From assembly GCA_035702665.1 (NCBI GenBank), contig DASSQD010000080.1:1-64000 (forward strand): a DNA stretch of 64,000 bases, given 5' to 3'. The stretch comes from VBDM01 sp035702665 (lineage in GTDB: Bacteria > Pseudomonadota > Gammaproteobacteria > Burkholderiales > SG8-39). Positions 52,067 through 60,686 of the stretch are shown here, piece after piece; the stretch's first letter is position 1, and each line of letters begins with the position of its first letter. Both the position numbers and the translations under genes were made by a program. The notes under the pieces were generated by a model that worked only from the letters and a program-made list of their open reading frames with translations, had not been told where the DNA came from and made no database searches.

Positions 52067-54020
52067 TGCCGCCGTCGACCGGCACCTGCGCGCCGGTGGT
52101 CTTGGCGAAAAGCGGCCCGCACATCTCTGCGGCGAGCTCGGCGACGTCGCGGCTGGTGACCTCGGTGTGCAGCACGTTGTTCTTCTTGTACGCGTCCACG
52201 GTCATGCCGTACTGCCTGGCACGCTGTGCCAGGACATCGTCGGTCCACAAGGCGGTGTCGAAGACCGCATTGGGGTGCAGGGTATTGATGCGTATGCCGT
52301 CGGCGCCCCATTCGAGCGCCGCGATACGGGCGAGCTGGTTGAGCGCAGCCTTCGAGGCCGAATAGGCCGAGGCGCCTGGGCCGGGCGCGGGCACGTTCTT
52401 CGAGCCGATCACCACGACCCGGCCGCCACGGGGCGCGAGCTTGAGGAAGGGGTAGGACAGGCGCATCAGGAGGAGATTGGCGTCGAGGTTCACGCTCATC
52501 GATCTGCGCCACTCCTCCGTGGGAAGATCGGCGATCTTGCGAGTCGCCGGGAACATCCCGGCGTTGAGCACGACCATGTCGATCCCGCCGAAGGCACCCA
52601 CGGCACGCGCGAGCGCGATCTGAACTTGCTGCTCGTCCGTCACGTCACAACGCAATCCGAGAAAATCGGGCCGCGTGTGAAGCGACTCGATCTTCGCATC
52701 GAGATCCAGCCCTATCACAGCGGCGCCGCGCGCGAGGAAGGCCGCTACCGCCGCCTTGCCGATTCCGGAGGCTGCTCCGGTTACGAGCGCAACCTCGCCG
52801 GCGAACGCAGCCGGCTTGCCGCCCTTCTTGAGCTTCGCCTGCTCAAGGTCCCAGTACTCGACGTCGAAGATATCCTTCGCTGGCAGCGCCTCGAATCCGC
52901 CAAGAGCTTCCGCGCGCAGGATCACCTCGATGGTGTGGGCGTATATCTCTGCAACGATCGCGGCGTCCTTCGCCGTCCGGCCCGCCGCGGCGAGGCCGAA
53001 GCCGGGATCGAGCACGACTCGCGGCGCCGGGTCGAGCATGGTCTTCGGCTCCTTGGCCTTGGGGGCGTGCTCGCCGAAGTAGCGCTTGTACTCTGCGACG
53101 TAGCGGTCCACATCCGTTCCGAGCATCGGCGTGCGCTTGGTGCGGATCACGTGGTCGGGAGTTGCCGGCCCTCGCTGCGTTATCGTCGACACTTGGGGAT
53201 GCCGCGCGAAGGCGAGGGTACGGTGGCTCATTTCGGTGCGCACGATGAGAGGAGCGCCGGCCAGGTCGGAGAGCTTGCGTCGAAGCTCCGCCTGGGCATT
53301 GATGTCGCTTTTTCCCGGGCTGGCCCGCTCGTGCACCGCCCCCCAGGCCTCCTTCGATTCGAGATACTTCTCGGCGAGCGTCACCAGCTCGATCATGCGC
53401 TCGTAGGACTCGCGAGCCGTTTCACCGAAGGAGAAGATGCCGTGGTTGAGCAGGACCATTCCCACCGTCTCGGGCGTGCCCTGGCGCTTGAACTCCTTCG
53501 CGCAGAACTGTGCGAGATCGAATCCAGGCATCAGGTAGGGGATGACGACGCAGCGCTTGCCGTAGATCTCCCGGATGCGCTTCTCGCCGTCCTTGGTGTT
53601 GGTCACCGAGAGCACGGCGTCGGCATGGGTATGGTCGACGAATTTCTGAGGCATCAGCCCGTGCAAGATGGTCTCGATGGACGGCGCGGGCGCCGAGGCC
53701 TTCAGCATGTGGGTCACGAGCTGGTTGACCATCTCGGGATCGGAAAGCGACGGCAGCCCGGCGAGCCGCAATACGTGCGACAGCCGCACCGGCGAGAAGC
53801 CCTGCGGCTCGATCGTCTCAAGATCCCAGCCGCTGCCCTTGACGTAGAGGATGGTTTCCTCCTCGCCGAAGAGGTCCTTCTCCCTGATCTTGACCGAAGT
53901 GTTGCCACCGCCGTGCAGTACCAGGGATTTGTCGCGGCCGAGCAGTCGCGAGGTGTAGACGCGCAGGCCCAGATCGCCCTGGAACTGCCTCGCGTCCTCG
54001 TCCTTCCACAAGCTTTGCAT
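52050..54020 (-). CDS. Bifunctional class II aldolase / short-chain dehydrogenase
   Basis: Two-domain protein, 656 aa from the ATG at 54020. Residues 1-395: class II (zinc) aldolase with E117, H130 and H132 (V-D-H-T-H-A-D) and H193 (L-N-H-G). Residues 405-656: short-chain dehydrogenase with T-G-A-A-S-G-I-G (414-421), N-A-G (486-488) and S540, Y553, K557. The architecture matches rhamnulose-1-phosphate aldolase/dehydrogenase proteins, but no rhamnose gene is near; instead it overlaps mtnA, whose product is a ketose-1-phosphate. I infer cleavage of methylthioribulose-1-phosphate to DHAP plus methylthioacetaldehyde, with the second domain reducing (or oxidising) the aldehyde. The domain call is firm; the substrate is inference. 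Confidence 0.85.
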   Translation of the reverse strand: MQSLWKDEDARQFQGDLGLRVYTSRLLGRDKSLVLHGGGNTSVKIREKDLFGEEETILYVKGSGWDLETIEPQGFSPVRLSHVLRLAGLPSLSDPEMVNQLVTHMLKASAPAPSIETILHGLMPQKFVDHTHADAVLSVTNTKDGEKRIREIYGKRCVVIPYLMPGFDLAQFCAKEFKRQGTPETVGMVLLNHGIFSFGETARESYERMIELVTLAEKYLESKEAWGAVHERASPGKSDINAQAELRRKLSDLAGAPLIVRTEMSHRTLAFARHPQVSTITQRGPATPDHVIRTKRTPMLGTDVDRYVAEYKRYFGEHAPKAKEPKTMLDPAPRVVLDPGFGLAAAGRTAKDAAIVAEIYAHTIEVILRAEALGGFEALPAKDIFDVEYWDLEQAKLKKGGKPAAFAGEVALVTGAASGIGKAAVAAFLARGAAVIGLDLDAKIESLHTRPDFLGLRCDVTDEQQVQIALARAVGAFGGIDMVVLNAGMFPATRKIADLPTEEWRRSMSVNLDANLLLMRLSYPFLKLAPRGGRVVVIGSKNVPAPGPGASAYSASKAALNQLARIAALEWGADGIRINTLHPNAVFDTALWTDDVLAQRARQYGMTVDAYKKNNVLHTEVTSRDVAELAAEMCGPLFAKTTGAQVPVDGGNERVI

Positions 54021-54027
54021 CCGTAGG

Positions 54028-54033
54028 ATTATA
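54028..54033 (-). promoter_or_regulatory. -10 element for the aldolase-mtnA operon
   Basis: Exact TATAAT on the minus strand, with only 7 bases between it and the aldolase ATG, so the transcript would begin at or next to the start codon. It lies in the 21-base gap before the divergent GNAT gene; no good -35 is seen. Confidence 0.4.
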
Positions 54034-54041
54034 AGGGGCCG

Positions 54042-54497
54042 ATGCCCGCACAGTTCACCGTCCGTATCATGGCGTGGCGCGAGGCGCGCCTGCTGGCGCG
54101 CCCGGTGCGCGAGACCGTCTTCGTCGCCGAACAGAAAGTTCCTCGGGGTCTCGAATGGGACGAATGGGACGAGCGCAGCGATCACGCGCTCGCCCTCGAC
54201 TCGAGGGGCCGCCCGATAGGCACGGCGCGGCTCTTGCCCGACGGGCGCATCGGACGCATGGCGGTGATAAAGGAGTGGCGCAGGCGGGGGGTAGGGGGTG
54301 CGCTGCTCGTCGCCTTGCTCGAGCGCGCGCGCAGCCGGTCGATGACCCGCTCGGTCCTTCACGCCCAGACGCATGCGGCCGGGTTCTATCGGCGCTTCGG
54401 CTTCAGCGAGCGGGGAGAGGAGTTCCTCGAAGCGGGGATCCCGCACGTCGAGATGACGATCGAGCTTTTCCCCCGGCGAGGACCAGCCGGTAGCTGA
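54042..54497 (+). CDS. GNAT family N-acetyltransferase
   Basis: Acetyl-CoA-dependent acetyltransferase of unknown substrate, 151 aa. The ElaA-like pattern is visible: F-V-A-E-Q-x-V-P at the start, G-T-A-R-L-L-P-D-G-R-I-G-R-M-A-V, acetyl-CoA loop R-R-R-G-V-G-G-A-L, and G-F-Y-R-R-F-G-F with E-x-G-I-P-H near the end. Its last 95 bases lie opposite the 3' end of the NRDE-family gene. Confidence 0.85.
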   Translation: MPAQFTVRIMAWREARLLARPVRETVFVAEQKVPRGLEWDEWDERSDHALALDSRGRPIGTARLLPDGRIGRMAVIKEWRRRGVGGALLVALLERARSRSMTRSVLHAQTHAAGFYRRFGFSERGEEFLEAGIPHVEMTIELFPRRGPAGS

Positions 54498-55236
54498 CCG
54501 ACCCGCCCGTTCCGCCGTCCTCGCGGTAGCTGCACTCGTGGAATTCGATGCGCCCGTCATTCGAGCAGGCCACCGCGGTCGAGCAGCGTGTGCCGTACCC
54601 GCCCGAGGCGAGAATGCGGATCGCCGACAGCCGCTCCTCCAGCTCCAGGCTCACGCCCGTGCTGGGAAGCTCCGCGCTTGGCGCGCGCGCGGTGTCGCCG
54701 AGGATCTCGAAGGCCACGGCCGAATCGAAGGGCTGCCCCAGCTGCCTTGTCAGTCTCGCCTTCGCCCGCTCGACCTTGGGCCAGGGGGTGTCCAGCAAGT
54801 GGTTCGACAAGCCATGGACGCCAGGCGTCACGCGCACCGGTGCGCCTCCGCGATTGGACACAAACCACAGCGAATCGCTGTCTCCGACGAGCAGGCTGAA
54901 GCCGTTGTATTTCGTCGCTCCCCGCGCGACCTCCTTCGCATAACCCGCGGGGCCTGTCGTTCCGGTGAGGAAATCGGATACGAGCACGCCGCGCGATGGC
55001 GCGCCGGTCCGCCTGTCGGCCGGATTCCGGTAATTGGTCAGCGCGGCGAAGCGGCCTCCCAGAGTGATGCCGAGCCAAGTCCCGCTTGCCTCAAGATCTC
55101 GCCCCGCCAGCACGCCGCGGTGGTCTTCCCAGAACGCTGCCTGCGCAGTGGGCCGTCTGAAGTACTCGTCGCGATTCGCCGCGACGATCAGGCGGTAGGC
55201 CGGGTGAGCGCGCCAGGCCAGGGCAATGAGGCACAT
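54403..55236 (-). CDS. NRDE family protein (TANGO2-like)
   Basis: Unknown function; the family is named after its Asn-Arg-Asp-Glu motif, present here as A-A-N-R-D-E-Y-F-R-R-P. The ATG at 55236 gives 277 aa with Cys at position 2 (M-C-L-I-A-L), as in family members that may expose an N-terminal nucleophile; an upstream ATG would bury it. Further landmarks: D-L-x-A-x-G-T-W-L-G and G-L-S-N-H-L-L-D-T-P-W-P-K. Lies 4 bases after the DUF4936 gene. Confidence 0.85.
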   Translation of the reverse strand: MCLIALAWRAHPAYRLIVAANRDEYFRRPTAQAAFWEDHRGVLAGRDLEASGTWLGITLGGRFAALTNYRNPADRRTGAPSRGVLVSDFLTGTTGPAGYAKEVARGATKYNGFSLLVGDSDSLWFVSNRGGAPVRVTPGVHGLSNHLLDTPWPKVERAKARLTRQLGQPFDSAVAFEILGDTARAPSAELPSTGVSLELEERLSAIRILASGGYGTRCSTAVACSNDGRIEFHECSYREDGGTGGSVSYRLVLAGGKARSSSRRAGSPLRGTPLPAR

Positions 55237-55240
55237 CGGG

Positions 55241-55525
55241 TCAGAACGCCCGGAAGATTTCCTGCTTGCGGGAAGATCCGGGAACAAGCAGGGCAACGAT
55301 GCCATGCCGGACAACCGCCTTCGCGAGCGTCGATTCGAAACGCGCTCCGTCGGACACGCCCTCGTAGATCTCCATCCACGTAGTCTCGTCGTCGCGGCGG
55401 CGCAGCAGGCGCCCGTCGATACCCGTCGCTTCGGACAGCTCGCGCTGTAGAGCGCCGACCACAGCCCGCGCTCGCTCCGCGTTGCCCGCCGGTACCCGGT
55501 AGTAGACGTAGTAGCTCAAGCTCAA
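55241..55525 (-). CDS. DUF4936 family protein
   Basis: Small protein of unknown function, 94 aa. Begins Y-Y-V-Y-Y-R-V and has L-x-R-R-x-D-x-x-T-W-M-E-I-Y-E-G-V in the middle, which I recognise as the DUF4936 pattern found in betaproteobacteria beside ygfZ. The start is TTG at 55525, overlapping the ygfZ stop as TTGA. Probably cotranslated with YgfZ. Confidence 0.75.
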   Translation of the reverse strand: MSLSYYVYYRVPAGNAERARAVVGALQRELSEATGIDGRLLRRRDDETTWMEIYEGVSDGARFESTLAKAVVRHGIVALLVPGSSRKQEIFRAF

Positions 55526-56430
55526 GCGACACCATAGGGTAGGGGAAGAAAGCGCAGGGCCGGCCCGTCGGGCGCTCCTAGTCGGACGGTCGAGCGCTCC
55601 CGGCTAGCGATCTGGACTATTGCGAGGAGGTCGCATCCACCTTCGGGCGAGGCTTCGGCGTTCATGACCGTTCCGGCCGCCTGCCCGGCGAGATCATCGC
55701 TGTAGAGCGCGTCTCCCGCCTGCACCGCCGCCAGCGCGTTCGCGAGGAACATGCGGCGCTTGACCTGGCCCAGGTGTTGCGCGCGCGCGACGATCTCCTG
55801 TCCGGTGTAGCAACCCTTGTCGAAGCTGACGCCGCCGATGAGCTCGAGGTTCGCCATCTGGGGAACGAACTGGTCCCGGGTGGCGGCGGTCACGAGTGGG
55901 AGCCCGTTGCGAATATCGAGCCAGCGCCACAGCGCCGCATCCGCGACTGGTAGCCCGCGCAGCGCTTCCGAGACGGTCCCGGCCGGCAACGCGAGAAGGA
56001 GCCTTCCGTCTTTGAGCCTTAGGAAAGGAAACGCGGGCAGGCGCTTCTCCGGCACGCCGATCGCGCCGACAAGTGCAGTTGAATCGCTCGTATCTTCTAT
56101 TTTGACCTTGGAGCGTAGGACGAACCTCGAGATATGTTTGTGCATGGTGACAGCGAGCTCGCGCGACAGGACCATGGCGAAACCTTGATCGTCGCGCCAC
56201 AAGATGAAGCTGGCGAGCATTCGCCCCTTGGGGCTGCAATAGGCGCCGTAGCTGCTCGAGTTCGGGCGTATTCCCGCCACGTCGCAGGTCAGCTGTCCCT
56301 GCAGAAAGATCTCGGCGTCGGTCCCGCTGAAGCGCAGCGTCCCCAGGTGATCCAGTCTCGCGACGAGATTGTCCGTTAGGCGCCCTGCCTGCGGCGCCAC
56401 CCGGTCCGGTGCGTGTTGAAGCGGGGCCAT
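55522..56430 (-). CDS. ygfZ: tRNA-modifying/Fe-S assembly protein YgfZ
   Basis: Folate-binding protein of the GcvT superfamily needed for maintenance of certain Fe-S enzymes such as MiaB. 302 aa. The family signature with the reactive Cys is present: F-D-K-G-C-Y-T-G-Q-E-I-V-A-R, at roughly 205-218. Divergent from mltG, a common arrangement, and followed by DUF4936 and the NRDE gene. Confidence 0.93.
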   Translation of the reverse strand: MAPLQHAPDRVAPQAGRLTDNLVARLDHLGTLRFSGTDAEIFLQGQLTCDVAGIRPNSSSYGAYCSPKGRMLASFILWRDDQGFAMVLSRELAVTMHKHISRFVLRSKVKIEDTSDSTALVGAIGVPEKRLPAFPFLRLKDGRLLLALPAGTVSEALRGLPVADAALWRWLDIRNGLPLVTAATRDQFVPQMANLELIGGVSFDKGCYTGQEIVARAQHLGQVKRRMFLANALAAVQAGDALYSDDLAGQAAGTVMNAEASPEGGCDLLAIVQIASRERSTVRLGAPDGPALRFLPLPYGVA

Positions 56431-56452
56431 CTATGGTGTTCCCATAGCGTTT

Positions 56453-56458
56453 ATTATA
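56453..56458 (-). promoter_or_regulatory. -10 element of probable ygfZ promoter
   Basis: Exact TATAAT on the minus strand, about 23 bases before the ygfZ ATG, in the 68-base gap between divergent ygfZ and mltG. The same site read on the plus strand offers TATTAT for mltG. No convincing -35 in either direction. Confidence 0.4.
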
Positions 56459-56498
56459 CGAGCGTAGTCAAGCGCCCCAGACACTCGATGCTTTCCGG

Positions 56499-57503
56499 AT
56501 GAAGCGCACTTTCTTGGCGATCGGCGCCGCGATCCTCGGATTCGGCGGCTGGCTGTTCTGGATCGCGCTCTCGCCGATAGATCTCCCTTCGCCGACTGTG
56601 GATTTCTCGATCCGCCCGGGCAGCTCCCTGCGCAGCGCGACGCGCCAGCTCATCGACGCCGGCCTGCCTTTGAACGAATGGGTATTCGTGCTGCTCGCGC
56701 GGATCAACGGCGCGAGCGGCGCCGTCAAGGCCGGCAGCTATGAGGTCGCCGAAGGGATCACGCCGCTGCTCCTTATCCGCAAGATCGTGCGCGGTGAGTA
56801 CGCGCAGGCGGAAATCGTTTTCCCCGAGGGCTGGACTTTCCGTCAAATGCGCGAGCTGATGAATGCCCACCAGGACCTGAGGCACGACACGGCGAGTCTC
56901 GGCGAGGCGGAGATCATGCAGAAGCTGGGAGAGCCCGGCGCGATTCCCGAGGGACTGTTCTTCCCGGACACCTATATCTTTGCCAAGGGCTCGAGCGACC
57001 TCGCCGTCCTTGCGCGCGCGCGGGGAGCGATGAAGAGCCAACTCGAGGCGGCCTGGGCGAAGCGCGATCCGGGACTGCAGCTCACCGATCCCTACGAGGC
57101 GCTGATTCTCGCCTCGATCGTCGAGAAGGAAACAGGCCGGTCTAGCGACCGCGCGATGGTGGCAGCGGTGTTCAGCAACCGGCTGCGCCGGAAGATGAAG
57201 CTCCAGACCGATCCGACCGTGATCTACGGCATGGGCGAGACGTTCGACGGGAACCTGCGCAAGCGCGATCTCGCGCGGGATACGCCGTTCAATACCTATA
57301 CACGCCTGGGCTTGCCGCCGCATCCGATCGCCATGCCGGGCCTCGCGGCGGTCGATGCCGTGATGCATCCGGCGAAGACCGATGCGTTGTACTTCGTCTC
57401 GCGCGGCGATGGAACCAGCGAGTTCTCGCGGACCCTCGTCGAGCACAACCGGGCCGTCGCCAAGTATCAGATGCCCGGAGCCCACAAGCGGGTGAACCCG
57501 TGA
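56499..57503 (+). CDS. mltG: Endolytic murein transglycosylase MltG
   Basis: Membrane-anchored YceG-family lytic transglycosylase that may end glycan strand synthesis. 334 aa: one N-terminal membrane span (about 5-24), a LysM-like segment, and the catalytic domain with E-G-L-F-F-P-D-T-Y and the I-V-E-K-E-T-G motif (E209, E211) that holds the catalytic glutamate; also N-R-L-R-R-K-M-K-L-Q-T-D-P-T-V-I-Y-G. The stop overlaps tmk (GTGA). Confidence 0.95.
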   Translation: MKRTFLAIGAAILGFGGWLFWIALSPIDLPSPTVDFSIRPGSSLRSATRQLIDAGLPLNEWVFVLLARINGASGAVKAGSYEVAEGITPLLLIRKIVRGEYAQAEIVFPEGWTFRQMRELMNAHQDLRHDTASLGEAEIMQKLGEPGAIPEGLFFPDTYIFAKGSSDLAVLARARGAMKSQLEAAWAKRDPGLQLTDPYEALILASIVEKETGRSSDRAMVAAVFSNRLRRKMKLQTDPTVIYGMGETFDGNLRKRDLARDTPFNTYTRLGLPPHPIAMPGLAAVDAVMHPAKTDALYFVSRGDGTSEFSRTLVEHNRAVAKYQMPGAHKRVNP

Positions 57504-58108
57504 GTCCCGGCAAATTCATCACGCTGGAAGGGATCGACGGAGCCGGTAAGAGCACGCATGTCGCGGGCATCGCCGATTTCCTGCGCGGGCGCGGCAAGGC
57601 CGTCGTGGCGACGCGCGAGCCCGGCGGCACTCTGCTGGGCGAGAAGCTTCGCGCGGTGCTGCTCTCTCAGTCCATGAGCATCGATACCGAGACACTCCTG
57701 ATGTTCGCGGCGCGTCGCGAGCACATAGCGAAGATAATCGCACCGGCGTTGTCCGAAGGTCGCTGGGTCGTCTGCGACCGCTTCACCGATGCTACCTATG
57801 CCTATCAAGGCTGCGGCGGGGGGATGGCGAGGGACCGGATCGCCATTCTGGAGCGCTGGGTACAGGGCAGCCTGAAGCCCGACCTGACCCTTGTTTTCGA
57901 TGTGCCAGTCGATGTGGCGCTCGCGCGCTTGCCAAAGAACGGGGCCGATCGCTTCGAGTCCGAGAATCGGGCCTACTTCGAGCGTGTTCGGGCCGGATAC
58001 CTGGAACGCGCGGCAGAGGAGCCTGCGCGCGTGCGCGTGGTGGATGGGCAACCGTCGCTTCAAGAAGTTAAGAAAACAGTTGAGTATATTATTTCAACCC
58101 TAAGTTGA
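57500..58108 (+). CDS. tmk: Thymidylate kinase
   Basis: Phosphorylates dTMP to dTDP. 202 aa from GTG overlapping the mltG stop. P-loop G-I-D-G-A-G-K-S-T at 11-19, T-R-E-P-G-G-T, D-R-F-T-D-A-T-Y-A-Y-Q-G (DR(F/Y) motif). The last ~15 codons are AT-rich compared with the rest. holB follows after 6 bases. Confidence 0.96.
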   Translation: MSPGKFITLEGIDGAGKSTHVAGIADFLRGRGKAVVATREPGGTLLGEKLRAVLLSQSMSIDTETLLMFAARREHIAKIIAPALSEGRWVVCDRFTDATYAYQGCGGGMARDRIAILERWVQGSLKPDLTLVFDVPVDVALARLPKNGADRFESENRAYFERVRAGYLERAAEEPARVRVVDGQPSLQEVKKTVEYIISTLS

Positions 58109-58114
58109 ACCTAT

Positions 58115-59101
58115 ATGTTTGAGTGGCAGGAATCAGCGTGGACTGCTTGGAGAAAGGCGTCCGGACGGATTCCCCATGCGGTCCTCATGCAAAGCGGAGA
58201 AGGCTGGGGCGAGCTCGAATTCGCGCTTGAAGTCGCCCAATCGCTGCTCTGCGAACAACCCAAGCGCGACAGTCATGCATGCGATGCCTGCCAGGCCTGC
58301 GTCTGGTTTGCGCTGGGCAACCATCCGGATTTCCGCCTCGTCATCCCTGAGAACCTGGCCCCGGAGCCGCAAGAAGGGACGGAGCCGGCAAAGAAGCGCA
58401 GCGACCAGATCCGTATCGAGCAGGTCCGCGAGCTCGCGGATTTCCTCGCGGTCGGAACCCACCGGGCCGGCTTTCGCGTCATTCTGATCTATCCCGCCGA
58501 GGCGATGAATGCGAATACCCAAAACGCGCTCCTGAAGAGCCTCGAGGAGCCGCCGCCAGCGACGGTGTTCCTGCTCGTAGCGACGCAGGCCGATCGGCTG
58601 CTTCCCACCGTGCGCAGCCGCTGCCTCAAGTTCAACTTGCCTGCACCCGACTCTGCCGGCGTGCTCGCATGGCTGAAGGAGCAGGGCGTTGCGCAGGCGG
58701 AATCCGCTCTTGCGGCGGTCGGCGGGGCCCCGATCGCCGCACTCAAAGGTGCGGCGGCCGAGGCCGATTGGCTCGCCTTCATCGAGGGCCTACAACGGCC
58801 CCGTTTCGATCCAGTCGCGCTCGCCGACAGCGTCCAGCGGATTCCACTAGGGGACTTCGTCGGCTGGTTGCAGCGCTGGAGCTTCGATCTGCTCCTCGCT
58901 CGGGCGACGGGTCGGGTGCACTATCACCTTGGACAGGAAGGACGGATCGCGGAGATCGCGCAGCGCTGCCACGCCGCAGACATCGCCGCCTATCTCCGAC
59001 GTCTGGCCCAGGCTCGAGCGCTCGCCCGGCACCCGCTCAACGCTAAGCTGTTCGTCGAGGATCTGCTGCTCCAATACCAGCGACTGGTCGCCCAGCCATG
59101 A
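58115..59101 (+). CDS. holB: DNA polymerase III subunit delta'
   Basis: Clamp-loader subunit. 328 aa. AAA+ fold with a degenerate Walker A, as is normal for delta', a zinc-binding cysteine cluster (C-E-Q...C-D-A-C-Q-A-C) near 49-65, and L-K-S-L-E-E-P-P-P and R-S-R-C in the ATPase domain. Coupled to the TatD gene by a 4-base overlap. The PilZ gene often found between holB and tatD in related genomes is absent. Confidence 0.93.
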   Translation: MFEWQESAWTAWRKASGRIPHAVLMQSGEGWGELEFALEVAQSLLCEQPKRDSHACDACQACVWFALGNHPDFRLVIPENLAPEPQEGTEPAKKRSDQIRIEQVRELADFLAVGTHRAGFRVILIYPAEAMNANTQNALLKSLEEPPPATVFLLVATQADRLLPTVRSRCLKFNLPAPDSAGVLAWLKEQGVAQAESALAAVGGAPIAALKGAAAEADWLAFIEGLQRPRFDPVALADSVQRIPLGDFVGWLQRWSFDLLLARATGRVHYHLGQEGRIAEIAQRCHAADIAAYLRRLAQARALARHPLNAKLFVEDLLLQYQRLVAQP

Positions 59102-59883
59102 TTCCGCCTTCCTCCCTAGGGCTGGTGGATTCGCATTGCCACCTGGATTTTCCGGAGTTCGACGGGAAACTTGCCGAAATCCGCGAGGAGATGAGGACAA
59201 ACGGGGTCACCCACGCCCTGTGCATCAGCGTCCAACTCGCCGATTTCCCCAAGGTGCTGGCGCTCGCCGAGACATACGACAATTTCTTCGCAAGCGTAGG
59301 CGTCCATCCCGACCACGAAGGCGATCCGGTGAATCCGTCGCGCCTAGTCGAGCTGGCCCGGAATCGGCGCGTCGTTGCGATCGGCGAGACTGGCCTCGAC
59401 TATCACCGGCTGTCCGGTGACTTGGGATGGCAGCGCGAGCGCTTTCGGGCGCACATCCGTGCAGCCCTGGAATGCGGGAAGCCGCTGGTGATCCACACGC
59501 GGGACGCTGCCGAAGACACGCTTCGAATCATGAAGGAAGAGGGGGCAGGGAAGGCGGGGGGCGTGATGCACTGCTTCACCGAGAGCCAGGAAGTCGCGGA
59601 CGGCGCCCTCGCCCTCGGATTCCATATTTCCTTCTCCGGGATCATCACCTTCAAGAACGCGGGGCTGCTCAGGGAAGTCGCGCGGAAGGTGCCGCTGGAT
59701 CGGCTGCTGGTCGAAACCGATTCTCCCTACCTCGCTCCGGTGCCGCACCGGGGGAGGACGAACCGGCCCGGCTTGGTCCGGCATGTCGCAGAGGAAGTGG
59801 CCCGCCTCCGCGGTATGACTCTCGAGGCCGTCAGCGAAGCCACGACTCGTAATTTCTTTGGGCTTTTCTTGAGGGAGACATAA
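59098..59883 (+). CDS. TatD family metal-dependent DNase
   Basis: TIM-barrel metallohydrolase of the TatD/YcfH family, 261 aa. Metal ligands: H13 and H15 (D-S-H-C-H-L-D), E in G-E-T-G-L-D-Y, H in V-I-H-T-R-D-A, H in H-C-F-T-E-S, and D in E-T-D-S-P-Y-L-A-P. Last gene of mltG-tmk-holB-tatD. No intrinsic terminator is clear in the AT-richer 106-base gap that follows, which otherwise shows nothing recognisable. Confidence 0.93.
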   Translation: MIPPSSLGLVDSHCHLDFPEFDGKLAEIREEMRTNGVTHALCISVQLADFPKVLALAETYDNFFASVGVHPDHEGDPVNPSRLVELARNRRVVAIGETGLDYHRLSGDLGWQRERFRAHIRAALECGKPLVIHTRDAAEDTLRIMKEEGAGKAGGVMHCFTESQEVADGALALGFHISFSGIITFKNAGLLREVARKVPLDRLLVETDSPYLAPVPHRGRTNRPGLVRHVAEEVARLRGMTLEAVSEATTRNFFGLFLRET

Positions 59884-59989
59884 GGTATTACTTTAGCTTA
59901 GCTAGGGTAATCCTTTGAAAAGACGACGGTGTGTTGCGGCTGTTGCAGTCGGTCTTATTTAACATAATACACATATGCAACAATTCGCC

Positions 59990-60619
59990 TTATCGGACCG
60001 GCGTCTTCAGACCTACAGCCACGCGCTTCTTCAGCTCCTCGGCCCGCTTTTTGTCGAGCTTGCCGAGCACCGCGAGCGCGGTCGCGAAGTCTTCCTGGTT
60101 CCCCATCCTCGCCGAGGCGGCTCCCAGCTCCACCCACCCCTGGGCGAACTCGGGCTCGAGGCGCACGGCTTCCCGATACGCTGGAATGGCTTGGTCCAGG
60201 CGTTGCGTGTCACGGTAGGCCTCGCCGAGGAAGAAGAACGTAACGTAAGAGGTACGCCCCACGACACTCGCCTGCTCAAGCGTTCTCGCCGCCCGTCCGG
60301 GCTGTCCCGCCCGGCGCTGTGCCTCACCGAGCAGGTTCCACGCGCCGACGTCCTCGGGATTCTGTTTGACGACTTGCGATAGCGAGGCGACTGCCCTCGA
60401 ATAGTCGCCTGTGCGTAGGAAGGCGTAGCCGGCGAGCACCCCCCCATCGGAGCCTCCAGGATCCTGGCGTATCAGCGCCAAGGCGAAACGCAGCAGTCCG
60501 TCCCAATCCTTTTTGCGGTTCAACTCGGAGATCTGCTCTCGCTCTTCGTAGGTGGAACCGCGCTCATAGATCGCCCATGCAAGAGGGTCGTCGACCGGCG
60601 GGGTCGGTGGGCCATTCAT
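59990..60619 (-). CDS. Tetratricopeptide-repeat protein, probably a lipoprotein
   Basis: 209 aa from the first ATG (60619), with at least three TPR units (about 48-160), such as A-W-N-L-L-G-E-A-Q-R-R-A-G-Q. Function unknown. The frame stays open upstream of this ATG and reads F-A-A-T-L-A-F-T-L-I-A-G-C-S-S, a convincing lipoprotein signal with Cys encoded at 60634-60632, but no ATG, GTG or TTG precedes it before an in-frame stop at 60748-60746. A GGGAGG ribosome-site-like run (60676-60671) lies at about the right distance for a start near 60664, where the codon is GCG. The start is unresolved. Confidence 0.72.
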   Translation of the reverse strand: MNGPPTPPVDDPLAWAIYERGSTYEEREQISELNRKKDWDGLLRFALALIRQDPGGSDGGVLAGYAFLRTGDYSRAVASLSQVVKQNPEDVGAWNLLGEAQRRAGQPGRAARTLEQASVVGRTSYVTFFFLGEAYRDTQRLDQAIPAYREAVRLEPEFAQGWVELGAASARMGNQEDFATALAVLGKLDKKRAEELKKRVAVGLKTPVR

Positions 60620-60686
60620 GGAGAAGCTGCTGCAGCCGGCGATCAGGGTAAACGCGAGGGTCGCCGCGAACCTCCCGAAACCGGAG

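Noticed and set aside
54020..54560. Upstream extension of the aldolase/dehydrogenase frame
   Set aside because: It runs antisense through the GNAT gene and through the TATAAT element, and has no aldolase-like sequence.
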